Source: Burkholderiales bacterium
Lineage (GTDB): Bacteria; Pseudomonadota; Gammaproteobacteria; Burkholderiales; Burkholderiaceae
Direction of reading: 5' to 3'
DNA: 64,000 bases
Assembly (NCBI GenBank): GCA_026225235.1
Contig: JAMFSK010000137.1
Span: 122,102 to 186,101 of the forward strand
The notes beneath the pieces are model-generated. The model ran no database searches and was not told the origin of the DNA. It saw only the letters and a program-made list of their open reading frames with translations. Position 1 is the first letter of the stretch. The number at the start of each line of letters is the position of its first letter. Positions 7,854 through 17,591 of this stretch are shown piece after piece. Made by a program: the position numbers and the translations under genes.

Positions 7854-8293
7854 GGATAGTCGGCAACAAGCCGCCGCGCGGTCGTCTCGACGTAACGTTC
7901 GTCGTGCCCGCTCGGAAAGTGTTGGAAGGCCAGGTGCAGATACTCGTGGGCCAGTGTGACCTGGTCATCCGTCGTCTCGAGGCGGCGCACGTAGACCCGG
8001 CTCTGATGATTGTCCGCAAAGGGCCACCGTCCATCGAGACGGCAGACGTCGACGTGGGCCGGCCGTTCATAGCCCGGCTCGGCGCTGAGCGCTGTATCCC
8101 AACGTTGCGCATGCAGCGTAAGCCATGCTTCTAGCGTGGGCAGGTGATCGCACGTGGCTGGCCCGATGCCTTCGTGGGCGAGTGTACCGTCCGCACCCAG
8201 GCATCCGATCAGGCTGCTCACGATAACGGCGAGCAGATGCCGGCCTGCTCGCCCGGTCGACGCCGATCTTTGCGCGCCTTCAATGCCGTTCAT
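7850..8293 (-). CDS. Short YfaQ/DUF2300-like lipoprotein with HExxH motif
   Basis: A 147-residue protein from the ATG at 8293, which overlaps the yfaS TGA (ATGA). Residues 20-31 form a lipoprotein signal ending LIGC, so Cys31 may be acylated. The C-terminal region reads LAHEYLHLAF, an HExxH zinc-metallopeptidase motif at residues 116-120. The segment resembles the C-terminal end of DUF2300 (E. coli YfaQ, about 550 residues), but here it stands alone at a quarter of that length. I infer an envelope metallopeptidase-like partner of the macroglobulin; assignment to DUF2300 is from memory of the family and its neighbours. Confidence 0.7.
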   Translation of the reverse strand: MNGIEGAQRSASTGRAGRHLLAVIVSSLIGCLGADGTLAHEGIGPATCDHLPTLEAWLTLHAQRWDTALSAEPGYERPAHVDVCRLDGRWPFADNHQSRVYVRRLETTDDQVTLAHEYLHLAFQHFPSGHDERYVETTARRLVADYP

Positions 8294-11200
8294 TGGACCG
8301 TCCACGCTGCCGGGCCCGCAGCGTCGAAAGCCTTCGACGAAGGGTCGTACATCCGGTAATACCGTGTCGCTGGCAGCACGAATCTTCCCGCTTCGCCGAG
8401 CCGGATCAGGTGCCGGATCACGAGCTTACCGTCCAGGGTCGCGACGGGGACTGCATAGTGATTGCCGAACTGCTGAATCTTGTCTGCGCTCAGGACGCCT
8501 TCGCTGGTCAACAACGGGTCGCCGTTTTCCGCCCGGGGCGCATCCGCATCGGCATCGCTATCGGCATCCGCTGCGGAAGCATCGCCACCCGCCTGATCCT
8601 TGGCTCCCTTCGCTTTGGGCTCATCGAGCGGACTCAAGCCATCGATTTCGAAACCGAAACGCTGCGACTCGATTTCCGCCCCTGCGGGCACCGGCACCTC
8701 GAGCAAGCCATAGCGATACAACAGCTTGTCGCCGCGCGGGGCGAGTTCGATCTCGTCGACATACAGGGCGTTGGCAGAAAGCACACTCTGCGCTTTGGTC
8801 ACCGCGAACACACCGGGTTTGGCGGTCGGCATCAGGCGATAGAGACGCCGCGTCACCGTGACCGGCAAGTCGGCGGCATCCGATGCAGCCGATCGATAAC
8901 TGAGCCGGAATGTCTGCGTCGACGCTGGCGCGTTCGAGAATTGCAACGACGTCGGCAGAGGCACGGCCTTGGTGCCGCGATAGGACCAGTAGCCCCCGCC
9001 TGCCGAATCGACGTAGTGCCATCCGCCCGTCAGGGTCCAACTCCGTGCACCCGCGCCCGGTGCCGAAGGCTGGACTGCTGCCTGCAACCACACCAGGGCG
9101 AGCGCGCGATCCATGGTCGGCATCGTTTCGTCAAAGCGGTTCACTAGATCCGCGACAGCGGACGCCGTGGCTTTGCCACCGAGACCATAGGCGAGCGCCG
9201 CCAGCATCGGGTTAGGGCTCGACTGTAACTCGGCCTGCGCAGCATCCGCCTTCGCGGCCAGCGCAGGGTCGTCGGGCATCTGCTCGTGACGGACGATGTC
9301 ATGCCACAGCAGCAGGCTCATCTGCCAACGAATGCGCGCACCCGGGCTGCCGAGCACGATGCTCTTGCCAGCATCAGACCCGCTGGCGACCACCGGTTCC
9401 TTCTGTGCCGCCAATGCTCGCTGCACACCCACTGCGAGCGTACGGACGGGCAGATGCATCTGTTGCATCAGCCACAACGTCAGCGCGCGATCGACCAGCG
9501 ACATCTGCGACGAACCCGCTTGATAGGTATCGAACACATGCTGCCAGTGCTCAGGCGGCAAGGTGATGCCAAGCCGCTGAGTCGCGCGCCAGTCCGCGTA
9601 GTAGGCATAAGTGGTGAGCAGCGGGTCGCCCGCCGTCTGATCGCCCCACCACGCGAACGCCGCCTTCGGACCGGCCATCGACATCAGCCTGCCGCGTGCG
9701 GTCTCGAGCCGCTGCTCAAGGGTGTCGCGCATGCCGCGATTGAGCGCATCGTCGGGAAGTCCGTCAAGTGCGATCGTGAGCGGAATCATCTGGCTCGCCG
9801 TCTGCTCGACACAACCGTAGGGATAGTCGATCAGGCTGTCGAGCACCGGTCCGAACGCCTGCTGCGTGCCCGTCGCACCCTGCAAGCGGATTTCGAGTGC
9901 GTCAGCCGGGAGTTGCAACGTATCCCCCGCATGGACCAACTGGCTCTGCGGCGCGGTCCACGTCGTCGCATCGACCGTCAACGGGATGCGCAGACGATCG
10001 AGTGCGCCGCCGTCCGCCCCGGTCAATTGCAGATCGACTTGTGCATCCTGCGTAACCGTCAGCGGCAGTTCGACAAAGTTGTCACCGGGCTTGAGCGTGA
10101 GATCACGCGAGGGCTTGTCAGTATCGATGCCGTCGACCTTGAGGGTCGCCATGACCGGCGTACTCCTTTCATTGAACACGATCAAGCCGATTTGGGGCAC
10201 GTCGCCGACACGGAAACGCGTCGGACCGCTCCAGCGCAGATAAACCGGCTTGCTCGATGTGATCGATGCCGTCCGCTGGCCGACCACGCCGTCGGCCGTC
10301 GTCGCCCGCACAGTGATGCGCCAGCGCGACAGCGAATCGGGCATCGTGAAGCTGAAGCTCGCATGACCATGGCCATCCGTCTTCAAGGTCGGCTGCCACG
10401 CCGCCGTATCGATGTTCTCGCGGCGCGGGCGGGTAAGAATCTTGAGCGCACGCTGGTTGTAGTCGAACTTCGCTTCACTACTCGTGTGGGGCGACCACGC
10501 GAGGTCATAGCCGTAGAAGTTCAGACTCGCGGTCGTGCGCACACTGTCGCGGCGCGGATGATAGAAGAAGTCGAAGATCGATGGCGCGACTTCGGGTTGC
10601 AGCGTGTAGACCATATCGTCGACGACGCCCGCACTCAGTACGGCCTCGACAGGTTTGCGCCCGACGCTGATGTTCAGGTCCACCGTCACCTTGTCGCCCG
10701 GTCGGTAGTCGCTCTTGTCGGTATGGATCGCCAGATCGATCGAAGGCACGACAACCTGAATCCCCGCGTTCTGGAAATTGAAATCGCCATTCTTCACATA
10801 GAGCGCGGAGAACGTGATGTTCGGACCATAGTCGTCCTTGACGGGGATATCGGCAAGCCACTCGGTCGGACTCTTCTGCGTCAGTTTGACCCAGTCGTCG
10901 GCATGGCTGAGCAAGGCCCGATGTTCGACCTGGTCACGTTCGAGCGTGAGCAGCGCATTGGCGACCGGCTCGGGAAATATGATGTGGACGTGTGCGACGT
11001 CTCCCGGCTGATAGCGCGGCTTGTCGACCTCGATCGTAATCGCGCCCACCAGCACCTTCGCGGCCCGCGCCGCGATGCTGTAATTCGACTGACCGAGCAG
11101 TTCGCCATTCTGGCTGCGCGCGAAGATGTTGTAGGCGCCCGGTCCAGGGAAAACAATGTCGAAACTTGTCTTGCCCGACGGCAACACGCCGCGCACACGG

Positions 11201-13035
11201 CTGCGGTCTTCGAGTCGAATCGCCTCCCAATTCACCGCCGGCCCTACCCCTGCGGCCCCCACGCCCTGCAGCGAGAACGTCACTGGTTTGCCCGCACCGA
11301 TGCCCGCCTGCGCCGGCTTGAGCACATAACGAGGCGGCGCAGGCTGCAGGATCAGCTCACGATTGGCGCTGACCGGAAAGATGTTGTGTTCGCTTGCGAC
11401 AGCCTGGAGGAGATAGCGGCTCGGCACGGCAGCGGCCGGCAAACTGAAACGCGCGATACCTTGTGCATCGACGTGCAAGGTGGTCTGCGCGAGTTTCTGG
11501 GGAAACCGCGCGCCAAATTCAGGGTCCCCATTCGTGACCGAGAGTGTCTGCGACTTCAGATCGAGCGAGACACTCGCGTCCGCAACCGGGTCCCCGTTTG
11601 GATAGTGAAGCTCGACCTGCCCCGCCACCGGCTCGCCGACATGAACATCGTCGCGGTCTAAATGGATCGACACGTCGAATGCCGGCTTCGCATAGTCCGC
11701 GACGCGGAACATCGCGCTATAGGTTGCGCCGCGGTAGTCGAAATGCAGCTCATAACCGCCAGGGAAAGCGTTCGACGGCAGGCTCAGTTCCGTATCGCCG
11801 CCGGTGTCCGAGCTGATTTGCAATGGCCGCGACAACAAGGTCTGCCCCGCTGGATCGACAAGCTGGAGCATGACCTTCGCGGCTTCGATCGGCTTCGAAT
11901 CGCGCGCACCCGTGAACTCCCGGCCGTAAACCTTGAGCCGCACCTGGTCGCCCGGCTTGTAGAGCGGTCGGTCCGTGAACAGATAAAGTTTGCTGTTGTA
12001 GATCTCGCTGTCGTAGTAGAAATTCTCGGAGACGAACGCCCCCCCGTCCTTGTCCTGACCGAGGGTGTAGGCCTTCTCGGGTACGTCTCGGCCGAAGCTT
12101 ACGATGCCGTCATCGTCGGTGCGATCGCTCTTGAGCACACCGTTGCCGTCAGACCAGACGATATCGACATCGCCCACCGGCTTGCCGCTCATGCGGTCGG
12201 TGGTCCAGACCAGCATCGACTTGCCTGCGGTCTTCGTGATCGCGACCGTGTTCGAGACGAATACCAGCGTCGTTGCGCGATGGGCGCCCACATACGCCTC
12301 GACAAAGTAGAGACCCGGCTTGAGCTTGCCGAGCGGCACATAGACATTGCCTTCCGATGGCTGGATGAAGTCGCTGCTGCTGCCCGCGAGCTTGACGGCC
12401 GCCGGGGCTTCGATCGGCTTCGCCTGCGTGACCGGATAGCGGAAGCGTTCGACCATATCGAACTGCTTGAGGACACGGTACTGCGGCGCCGCATGAAAAC
12501 GGGTCTGGTAGCTGCCGGGGGGTGCCTGGGCCATGGAAGGCGCCGCACTGATCACCGACTGGCGCGCGGCATTCGTGAAGATCTGCTGAAACACCATGCG
12601 CGACTTCTTGAACCATTTGTCCCAGAGGAAGCTGATCGTGTTCGCGAGGCCCTCGCCCGAATAGTCGCCGTTGACCTGGATTCGGTGCAGGTCCTTCTGA
12701 TGTTCGAGAAAATCGAGCGGCTTTGGCACGCGGTAGACCACCACGTCGACACCACCGTACTCGTCGAACGCAGACGGGTCGCCTTCGACTCGCATGCGTG
12801 CCACTGCATCGCTCGTGAAGCCGCTGTCGGCCAGCAGGAAAAACGGCGCCCCCTCGACCGGCCGATAGCCGCTGACGAGCGACGAAGGTTCGACCGGAGC
12901 CGAAGCAGCAGGCGCAGCGGAGGCAGCCGGCGCCGACGCGCCGGACACGGTCCAGGGCGCAAGCAGACTCAGCGCGACAAGAATCGCAGCCGGAATACGC
13001 CGATGAAGTTGGGATTGTCGCTGCGGGGTTGCCAC
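8290..13035 (-). CDS. yfaS: Bacterial alpha-2-macroglobulin (YfaS-like)
   Basis: A 1581-residue protein, close to E. coli YfaS (1534). It has an N-terminal export signal (RRIPAAILVALSLLAPW) and a low-complexity Ala/Ser/Pro linker, then macroglobulin MG repeats (for example KPVYLRWSGPTRFRVGD, typical of the A2M central domain). The thioester motif GCVEQ is at residues 1074-1078, so the covalent trapping site is present. An Ala/Asp-rich stretch near residue 1490 is an oddity. Bacterial macroglobulins are envelope proteins that trap proteases and protect the cell. The start overlaps yfaT by 67 bases; the stop overlaps the HExxH lipoprotein gene. Confidence 0.93.
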   Translation of the reverse strand: MATPQRQSQLHRRIPAAILVALSLLAPWTVSGASAPAASAAPAASAPVEPSSLVSGYRPVEGAPFFLLADSGFTSDAVARMRVEGDPSAFDEYGGVDVVVYRVPKPLDFLEHQKDLHRIQVNGDYSGEGLANTISFLWDKWFKKSRMVFQQIFTNAARQSVISAAPSMAQAPPGSYQTRFHAAPQYRVLKQFDMVERFRYPVTQAKPIEAPAAVKLAGSSSDFIQPSEGNVYVPLGKLKPGLYFVEAYVGAHRATTLVFVSNTVAITKTAGKSMLVWTTDRMSGKPVGDVDIVWSDGNGVLKSDRTDDDGIVSFGRDVPEKAYTLGQDKDGGAFVSENFYYDSEIYNSKLYLFTDRPLYKPGDQVRLKVYGREFTGARDSKPIEAAKVMLQLVDPAGQTLLSRPLQISSDTGGDTELSLPSNAFPGGYELHFDYRGATYSAMFRVADYAKPAFDVSIHLDRDDVHVGEPVAGQVELHYPNGDPVADASVSLDLKSQTLSVTNGDPEFGARFPQKLAQTTLHVDAQGIARFSLPAAAVPSRYLLQAVASEHNIFPVSANRELILQPAPPRYVLKPAQAGIGAGKPVTFSLQGVGAAGVGPAVNWEAIRLEDRSRVRGVLPSGKTSFDIVFPGPGAYNIFARSQNGELLGQSNYSIAARAAKVLVGAITIEVDKPRYQPGDVAHVHIIFPEPVANALLTLERDQVEHRALLSHADDWVKLTQKSPTEWLADIPVKDDYGPNITFSALYVKNGDFNFQNAGIQVVVPSIDLAIHTDKSDYRPGDKVTVDLNISVGRKPVEAVLSAGVVDDMVYTLQPEVAPSIFDFFYHPRRDSVRTTASLNFYGYDLAWSPHTSSEAKFDYNQRALKILTRPRRENIDTAAWQPTLKTDGHGHASFSFTMPDSLSRWRITVRATTADGVVGQRTASITSSKPVYLRWSGPTRFRVGDVPQIGLIVFNERSTPVMATLKVDGIDTDKPSRDLTLKPGDNFVELPLTVTQDAQVDLQLTGADGGALDRLRIPLTVDATTWTAPQSQLVHAGDTLQLPADALEIRLQGATGTQQAFGPVLDSLIDYPYGCVEQTASQMIPLTIALDGLPDDALNRGMRDTLEQRLETARGRLMSMAGPKAAFAWWGDQTAGDPLLTTYAYYADWRATQRLGITLPPEHWQHVFDTYQAGSSQMSLVDRALTLWLMQQMHLPVRTLAVGVQRALAAQKEPVVASGSDAGKSIVLGSPGARIRWQMSLLLWHDIVRHEQMPDDPALAAKADAAQAELQSSPNPMLAALAYGLGGKATASAVADLVNRFDETMPTMDRALALVWLQAAVQPSAPGAGARSWTLTGGWHYVDSAGGGYWSYRGTKAVPLPTSLQFSNAPASTQTFRLSYRSAASDAADLPVTVTRRLYRLMPTAKPGVFAVTKAQSVLSANALYVDEIELAPRGDKLLYRYGLLEVPVPAGAEIESQRFGFEIDGLSPLDEPKAKGAKDQAGGDASAADADSDADADAPRAENGDPLLTSEGVLSADKIQQFGNHYAVPVATLDGKLVIRHLIRLGEAGRFVLPATRYYRMYDPSSKAFDAAGPAAWTVQ

Positions 13036-13622
13036 CGGACATCACTCCACGTCAGTAGTTGTTGAACGCCCACCGCCCTGAGCCCCGTGTCACCGCGTGT
13101 GCGGCGGCCGTTGTGGTAAGCGATGTAGTTGCCCATCCAGATCATCAAATGCTGATCGTCGCCCTGGTCGAAGAACAGCAGGTCGCCCGGCTCCGCCAAA
13201 TTTATATCGCGCGAGACCTGCACACTGTTTTCCTGCACGAGCGAGAACGCCGTGGCGAACGCGCCCACGCTGCCATCGATACGATGCCAGCGTTGCGGCC
13301 ATGCGGCCTGCTGTGCCGGCGTCAACTCCAGCTCCGGCGGCAGACGCCGATCGCTCAGGCCATTCTGTGCACGCCATTTCGCATCGTGCAGCCGCCACGT
13401 CTCGCCGACCGCGAAACGCACGAGACCCGCGCAGTCACGGTGATACCAGCGCGCGTTCGGCCCTTGCCGCAATTGTTCGGCAACCAGTAACACAAACCAT
13501 GCGCGGAAGCGGCGCGACTGCTCGGCGTCGAGCACCGGGGCGTCGGGTGTCGGCATCGCCACGCAGAGCATCGGCCACGCGCAGGCCGCGCCGATCATTT
13601 TGCGTCGCTTAGCGTTTGCCAT
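12969..13622 (-). CDS. yfaT: YfaT-like DUF1175 protein with NlpC/P60-like features
   Basis: A 217-residue protein with a short N-terminal hydrophobic signal (MIGAACAWPMLCVAM). It matches DUF1175. I note a pattern like NlpC/P60 cysteine peptidases: HRDCAGLVRF with Cys64, then PGDLLFF followed by DDQHLMIWMGN with His158. That suggests a cell-wall or peptide hydrolase fold; catalysis is not demonstrated. It overlaps yfaA by 28 bases upstream if the start at 13622 is used (an internal ATG at 13598 reduces the overlap) and yfaS by 67 bases downstream, so the operon is tightly coupled. Confidence 0.8.
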   Translation of the reverse strand: MANAKRRKMIGAACAWPMLCVAMPTPDAPVLDAEQSRRFRAWFVLLVAEQLRQGPNARWYHRDCAGLVRFAVGETWRLHDAKWRAQNGLSDRRLPPELELTPAQQAAWPQRWHRIDGSVGAFATAFSLVQENSVQVSRDINLAEPGDLLFFDQGDDQHLMIWMGNYIAYHNGRRTRGDTGLRAVGVQQLLTWSDVRWQPRSDNPNFIGVFRLRFLSR

Positions 13623-15343
13623 TCAATCGGTTGCCATTCACGTCGGGCATCGTCCAGGGACTCAGGCAGCATCAGCGCGACCGGCGGGAAGGCTGCCATC
13701 GCCTTGAGGCGCGGCACCAGGCGGTTTTGCGCGGCTTCGCGGAAAATCGGCTCGGTCTGCTGCGGCAGCGAACCGAGCGCAGCCTGTTCGAGCAAGGCCG
13801 ACAGGGTCCGGGGCGTGATCACCGTTTCGATCATTGAACGATCAGTGGGCAGCGAATCCGCCAGGGCGGGACGCTGGTTGGCAAAGACCGCCAGCGTATC
13901 GTCGACCAATTGTGCGTTCGGCGAGAACACAAGCCAGTCGCCCTCACGCGCCATCGTCACGTCGAAGCCACCGAAATCAGTTTTGACTCTGCGATGCCAG
14001 ATGCGGGCACCGCCCTGCATATGGACATTGAGACCGGCAGTGTTCACCCCGACCGGCGCCGCGGCCGCGGCGGCATGGCTGCCGGCTGCCTTGCCGCCTT
14101 TCTTCGCGGCATCTGCGTCGTCATCCGTGCCGGCGTCGTCACTCTTGGCGGGCCCGGCCAGACTGTTGCCGATCGATTTGTCGAACAACGCATCGAGTGC
14201 CGCGTCAGACGTCGCGTGCGTATCGACCCGGGCGACTACGAGCGGACTATAGAGTTCTCCCGCCGGATACCAGCAAATGGCGACAGGCGCGTGCACTCCG
14301 TCGAGCATCTTAGGATCGCCCAAAGGCATGAGATCCTTGCTCCCTGCGAGTATCGGTGCGAGCGTGCCCGGCACCAGCGGCATCGCGGTACACAGGCTCG
14401 CCGCAGTGGGCACGTGATGCCAGAGGTCTCGCGTATCGAGCGCGGCGCGCGGCGCACCACCCAGAACCCGAACATAGCTGTTCCAGGCCGTGCCGTCGAA
14501 ATCAAAGCGCAGCGCCTCGAAGGCAGGGGAAAATTGCTGATAGTTGAACGACAGATAGCCGGTCTCGGCCACGATCGTATGTTTGCCCGTGAAATCCGCG
14601 AGGCCGAAGTGCCGGCGCAGCGGGCTTGCCTGCCAGTGCGTATCGAGGAGTGCTTGCCAGACCTTCGCCCGTTCGCCGTCGGCACCATAGTCCGTACCTT
14701 CGATCATGCCAAGGTCGGAGAACACCACCGTCTTGTCGCCGTTGCCCGCGAAGAACAGGGTGTCCTGTGGGGTGTACTGAAGTTTGTAGAGTGGCGTCGT
14801 GCCGCCGCCTGCGAGCGGTAGCGTGCCCGCTTGAGACAATTGTGTGTCACTGACAGCGACCTTCGCGGCGAGCTCGAGGAGCTTGGCCCAACCGTTGCGG
14901 TTCGCGTTGAGCAACCAGTGCGTAAGCTTGCCGTCCGGACCGCGCCAGAGCGCGACATCGGCCGGCTGCTCGAGTGCGAGCGCGATGACCTCGTCACCGA
15001 GCGAAAGCTGATGTTCGTAGGCAATACGCCGCAGCGCGCCTTTGAGGTCGAGCACCGTATCGCGTTCTTCGTAGTAGAAAACGAAGTCTTCGGTCAGCAC
15101 GGACTTGAGCAGAGGGACTTCGAGAAGGTCGTGCGGGAGGTCGCGCAGACTGCTCGACACGATCATCGCATCGGGGCGCGCGAGCCGGATCGGCGCGATA
15201 TCGAGCAGCGTCGCCGGAATCGGCGCACGCAACCGCTGACGCTGCTGCCAGGCCGACCAGCCCAGAAAACCGGCAGTCACCACGAGGAGCGCCAAGAGCG
15301 CGAACAGCACGAACCGCAACGGCCGGGATTCTGGCAAACGCAT
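13595..15343 (-). CDS. yfaA: YfaA-like DUF2138 membrane-anchored protein
   Basis: A 582-residue protein (E. coli YfaA 562) with one N-terminal transmembrane helix (about residues 9-28), followed by a long soluble domain matching DUF2138. An Asp/Ala/Lys-rich linker near residues 400-430 (a DDAGTDDDADAA-like stretch) interrupts the domain and looks like a local insertion. It is the first gene of the yfaA-T-S-Q-P operon, with overlaps at each junction. It probably sits in the inner membrane, facing the periplasm, with the macroglobulin system. The biochemical role is unknown. Confidence 0.83.
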   Translation of the reverse strand: MRLPESRPLRFVLFALLALLVVTAGFLGWSAWQQRQRLRAPIPATLLDIAPIRLARPDAMIVSSSLRDLPHDLLEVPLLKSVLTEDFVFYYEERDTVLDLKGALRRIAYEHQLSLGDEVIALALEQPADVALWRGPDGKLTHWLLNANRNGWAKLLELAAKVAVSDTQLSQAGTLPLAGGGTTPLYKLQYTPQDTLFFAGNGDKTVVFSDLGMIEGTDYGADGERAKVWQALLDTHWQASPLRRHFGLADFTGKHTIVAETGYLSFNYQQFSPAFEALRFDFDGTAWNSYVRVLGGAPRAALDTRDLWHHVPTAASLCTAMPLVPGTLAPILAGSKDLMPLGDPKMLDGVHAPVAICWYPAGELYSPLVVARVDTHATSDAALDALFDKSIGNSLAGPAKSDDAGTDDDADAAKKGGKAAGSHAAAAAAPVGVNTAGLNVHMQGGARIWHRRVKTDFGGFDVTMAREGDWLVFSPNAQLVDDTLAVFANQRPALADSLPTDRSMIETVITPRTLSALLEQAALGSLPQQTEPIFREAAQNRLVPRLKAMAAFPPVALMLPESLDDARREWQPIEWQTLSDAK

Positions 15344-15613
15344 GGGCGATCGGAAGAAAGGTCAGGGCACGGTAAGGCTGCCAAACCGCGCTAGCTTAAC
15401 GCAAAAGCGACCCGCATCATCGCATTGCCATCGAGAAGAATAAGCATTGAATGTTTGCATCGTTGCCCTGCGTCACATCCCGCGATACGGTGATCGGTTG
15501 TTCGGCTACCCGTCCTGAGCCTTCAACATGCCACTTCAACCACGATGAATATCCTTCTGGAACGCGCTCATCCCCAACGCCCTCCACAGTTTCCGAGACG
15601 ACCGCTCAAACGA

Positions 15614-16603
15614 ATGTTCGAGCGCGCCTTGGTCTTGACCGCCACCGCGCTCATCTGCATGAGTGCGAATGCGGAAGGGAAGATCAGCATTGCGCAGCAG
15701 TTTGGCATCGGCTATCTCATCCTCGACGTCGTCCAGGACCAGCATCTGATTGAACGCTACGGAAAACAGGAAGGGCTCGATATCCAGGTTCAATGGGATA
15801 CCGTATCGGGTGCGACATCAATGAACGAAGCCTTGCTCGCAGGTGCAATCGATGTGGTGTCGGCAGGCGTGCCGCCGATGCTCACGATGTGGGATCGCAC
15901 GCAAGGGCATCAGAACGTCAAGGCCATCGCTTCGCTTGGGTCGATGCCCAACTATCTGCTCACCAACAATCCGAACGTCAAAACGCTCAAGGATTTCACT
16001 GAGCATGACCGCATCGCTGTTCCCTCGGCCGGTGTCGGATTCCAGTCACGCACGCTTCAAATAGCCACGGCTCGCGCGTTTGGCGATAGCGAGTACGCCC
16101 GGCTCGACCAGATCTCCATCAGCCTTGCGCATCCGGATGCGACCGTTGCCTTAATTGCGGGCCACTCCGAGATCGATGCGCACTTCTCAAGTCCGCCGTT
16201 CCAGTATCAGGAACTCGAGCACGCGAACGTCCATAAGGTCCTGAGTTCATATGACGTGCTGGGTGGGCCAGCGAGCTTCAACGCGCTCTATACCACCGAG
16301 AAATTCCACGACGAGAACCCAAAGACCTATCGCGCGTTTTATGAAGCGCTACGAGAAGCCGCACGCATTATCAACGCCGACAAGAATGCGGCCGCCGCCA
16401 CCTACATCCGTGTGGAGCGTTCGAAGTTACCGCTGGAGGAAGTACAAAAGATTGTCAACGACCCCGAGATCCGGTTCACCGTCTCTCCGGAACGCAGCTT
16501 TGTCTATGCGAGCGAACTCCACCGTCTCGGTGTGCTCAAGCACGCTGCCTCGAAGTGGACGGACTACTTCTTCCCTGAGGCATGGGCGGAACCCGGTAGT
16601 TGA
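15614..16603 (+). CDS. NitT/TauT-type ABC transporter substrate-binding protein
   Basis: A 329-residue protein from the ATG at 15614, which gives a normal signal peptide (MFERALVLTATALICMSANA); the longer ORF would bury it. The mature part has features of periplasmic binding proteins of the NitT/TauT/SsuA class: an AxQFGIGY first strand, DVVSAGVPPML hinge, and a second-lobe PSAGVGFQSRTL segment. These bind sulfonates, nitrate or aromatic and other small organic anions. Its permease and ATPase genes are on the opposite strand, convergent, across a long hairpin. I infer that all three form one importer; the ligand is unknown. Confidence 0.87.
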   Translation: MFERALVLTATALICMSANAEGKISIAQQFGIGYLILDVVQDQHLIERYGKQEGLDIQVQWDTVSGATSMNEALLAGAIDVVSAGVPPMLTMWDRTQGHQNVKAIASLGSMPNYLLTNNPNVKTLKDFTEHDRIAVPSAGVGFQSRTLQIATARAFGDSEYARLDQISISLAHPDATVALIAGHSEIDAHFSSPPFQYQELEHANVHKVLSSYDVLGGPASFNALYTTEKFHDENPKTYRAFYEALREAARIINADKNAAAATYIRVERSKLPLEEVQKIVNDPEIRFTVSPERSFVYASELHRLGVLKHAASKWTDYFFPEAWAEPGS

Positions 16604-16613
16604 GGTTGAGCAC

Positions 16614-16667
16614 GAGGTCGTCTGCTTTTATCGGCTCCAAAGAGGAGCCGTAGCAGCCTACGACCTC
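16614..16667. terminator. Long two-tier hairpin between convergent genes
   Basis: Nested inverted repeats: GAGGTCGT with ACGACCTC, CTGCT with AGCAG, and an inner CGGCTCC / GGAGCCG stem closed by a 5-base loop, about 20 base pairs in total. It sits exactly between the stop codons of the binding-protein and permease genes and can fold on either strand. No U-tract follows directly. Probably a bidirectional terminator. Confidence 0.6.
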
Positions 16668-16674
16668 TCACTTC

Positions 16675-17568
16675 TCAGTGTTGCATGCCCCAACGCCGCA
16701 CGGTCACCCGTTCGAGTACGCCAAACACGAGGTTCTCGAACAACAGCCCAATCAGGATAACGAGCGTCAGCCCTGCGAACACGCGATCGGTAAGCAACTC
16801 ATTGCGATTCTGAAAGATGTACCAGCCGAGGCCGCCTCGCCCCGAAGACGCGCCGAAAACCAGCTCGGCCGCGATCAACGTGCGCCATGCCGACGCCCAG
16901 CCGATCCTGAGGCCAGAGAGAATTGACGGCAATGCGGCCGGAACAAGAATGAAGAGCACATAGCGCATGCCACGCAACCCATAATTTCGCCCGGCCATCC
17001 GCAGTGTCGCGGGCACCGACCGGAACCCCGCATAGGTATTCAGCGCAAGCGGCCAGAGCACAGAGTGCGTGAGCACAAAGATCAGGCTGCCATTGCCGAG
17101 CCCAAACCAGAGCAGCGCAAGCGGGAGCAAGGCGATTGCCGGCAACGGATTGAACATCGCACTCAGCGTGTCGAGAATATCGCGACCCAGGCGCGTAGAG
17201 ACGGCCAAGGTCGTCAACAAGAACGCGAAGAAGATGCCGCACAGGTAGCCGCGTACAAGCAAATAGAGAGACACGGCGGCTTTGGCGGGCAGACTGCCAT
17301 CAAGAAAGCCCTCAACGAAGGCACGCGCCGTCGCGGTGAAGGTCGGTATCAGCAGCTCGTTGTCCTCGAAAACAGCAACCAATTGCCAGATGGCAGCCAG
17401 CACGACGAGAATGACGGCCTTTCTCAGCCAGGCCTGGTTCCACAGACGCTGCTGCCAATGCAGCGGACGCGCCACCACGAAATCGGTCACGGATTCCAGG
17501 GGCCGTTCGTATTCCGGTCGTGGCACAGGCGCCGCGGTGAGCGTTTGGGTAGTCGAGTGCGGGGTCAT
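16675..17568 (-). CDS. NitT/TauT-type ABC transporter permease
   Basis: A 297-residue inner-membrane permease of the SsuC/TauC class with about six helices. The cytoplasmic coupling motif is near residue 220 (GRNYGLRGMRYVLFILVPAA followed by a LPSILSGLR loop). The N-terminal 40 residues are soluble and precede the first helix at AVILVVLAAIW. It is downstream of the ATPase gene with a 23-base gap, in the same operon. Together with the convergent binding-protein gene it would complete an importer. Confidence 0.9.
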   Translation of the reverse strand: MTPHSTTQTLTAAPVPRPEYERPLESVTDFVVARPLHWQQRLWNQAWLRKAVILVVLAAIWQLVAVFEDNELLIPTFTATARAFVEGFLDGSLPAKAAVSLYLLVRGYLCGIFFAFLLTTLAVSTRLGRDILDTLSAMFNPLPAIALLPLALLWFGLGNGSLIFVLTHSVLWPLALNTYAGFRSVPATLRMAGRNYGLRGMRYVLFILVPAALPSILSGLRIGWASAWRTLIAAELVFGASSGRGGLGWYIFQNRNELLTDRVFAGLTLVILIGLLFENLVFGVLERVTVRRWGMQH

Positions 17569-17591
17569 ATGAATTGATCGAAGGCGAGGCG

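Noticed and set aside
9286..11661. A 791-residue open frame on the plus strand
   Set aside because: It is antisense to the macroglobulin gene, arginine-rich in the way of GC-rich shadow frames, and matches no family.
11662..13065. A 467-residue plus-strand frame
   Set aside because: Also antisense to the macroglobulin gene; composition typical of a shadow frame.
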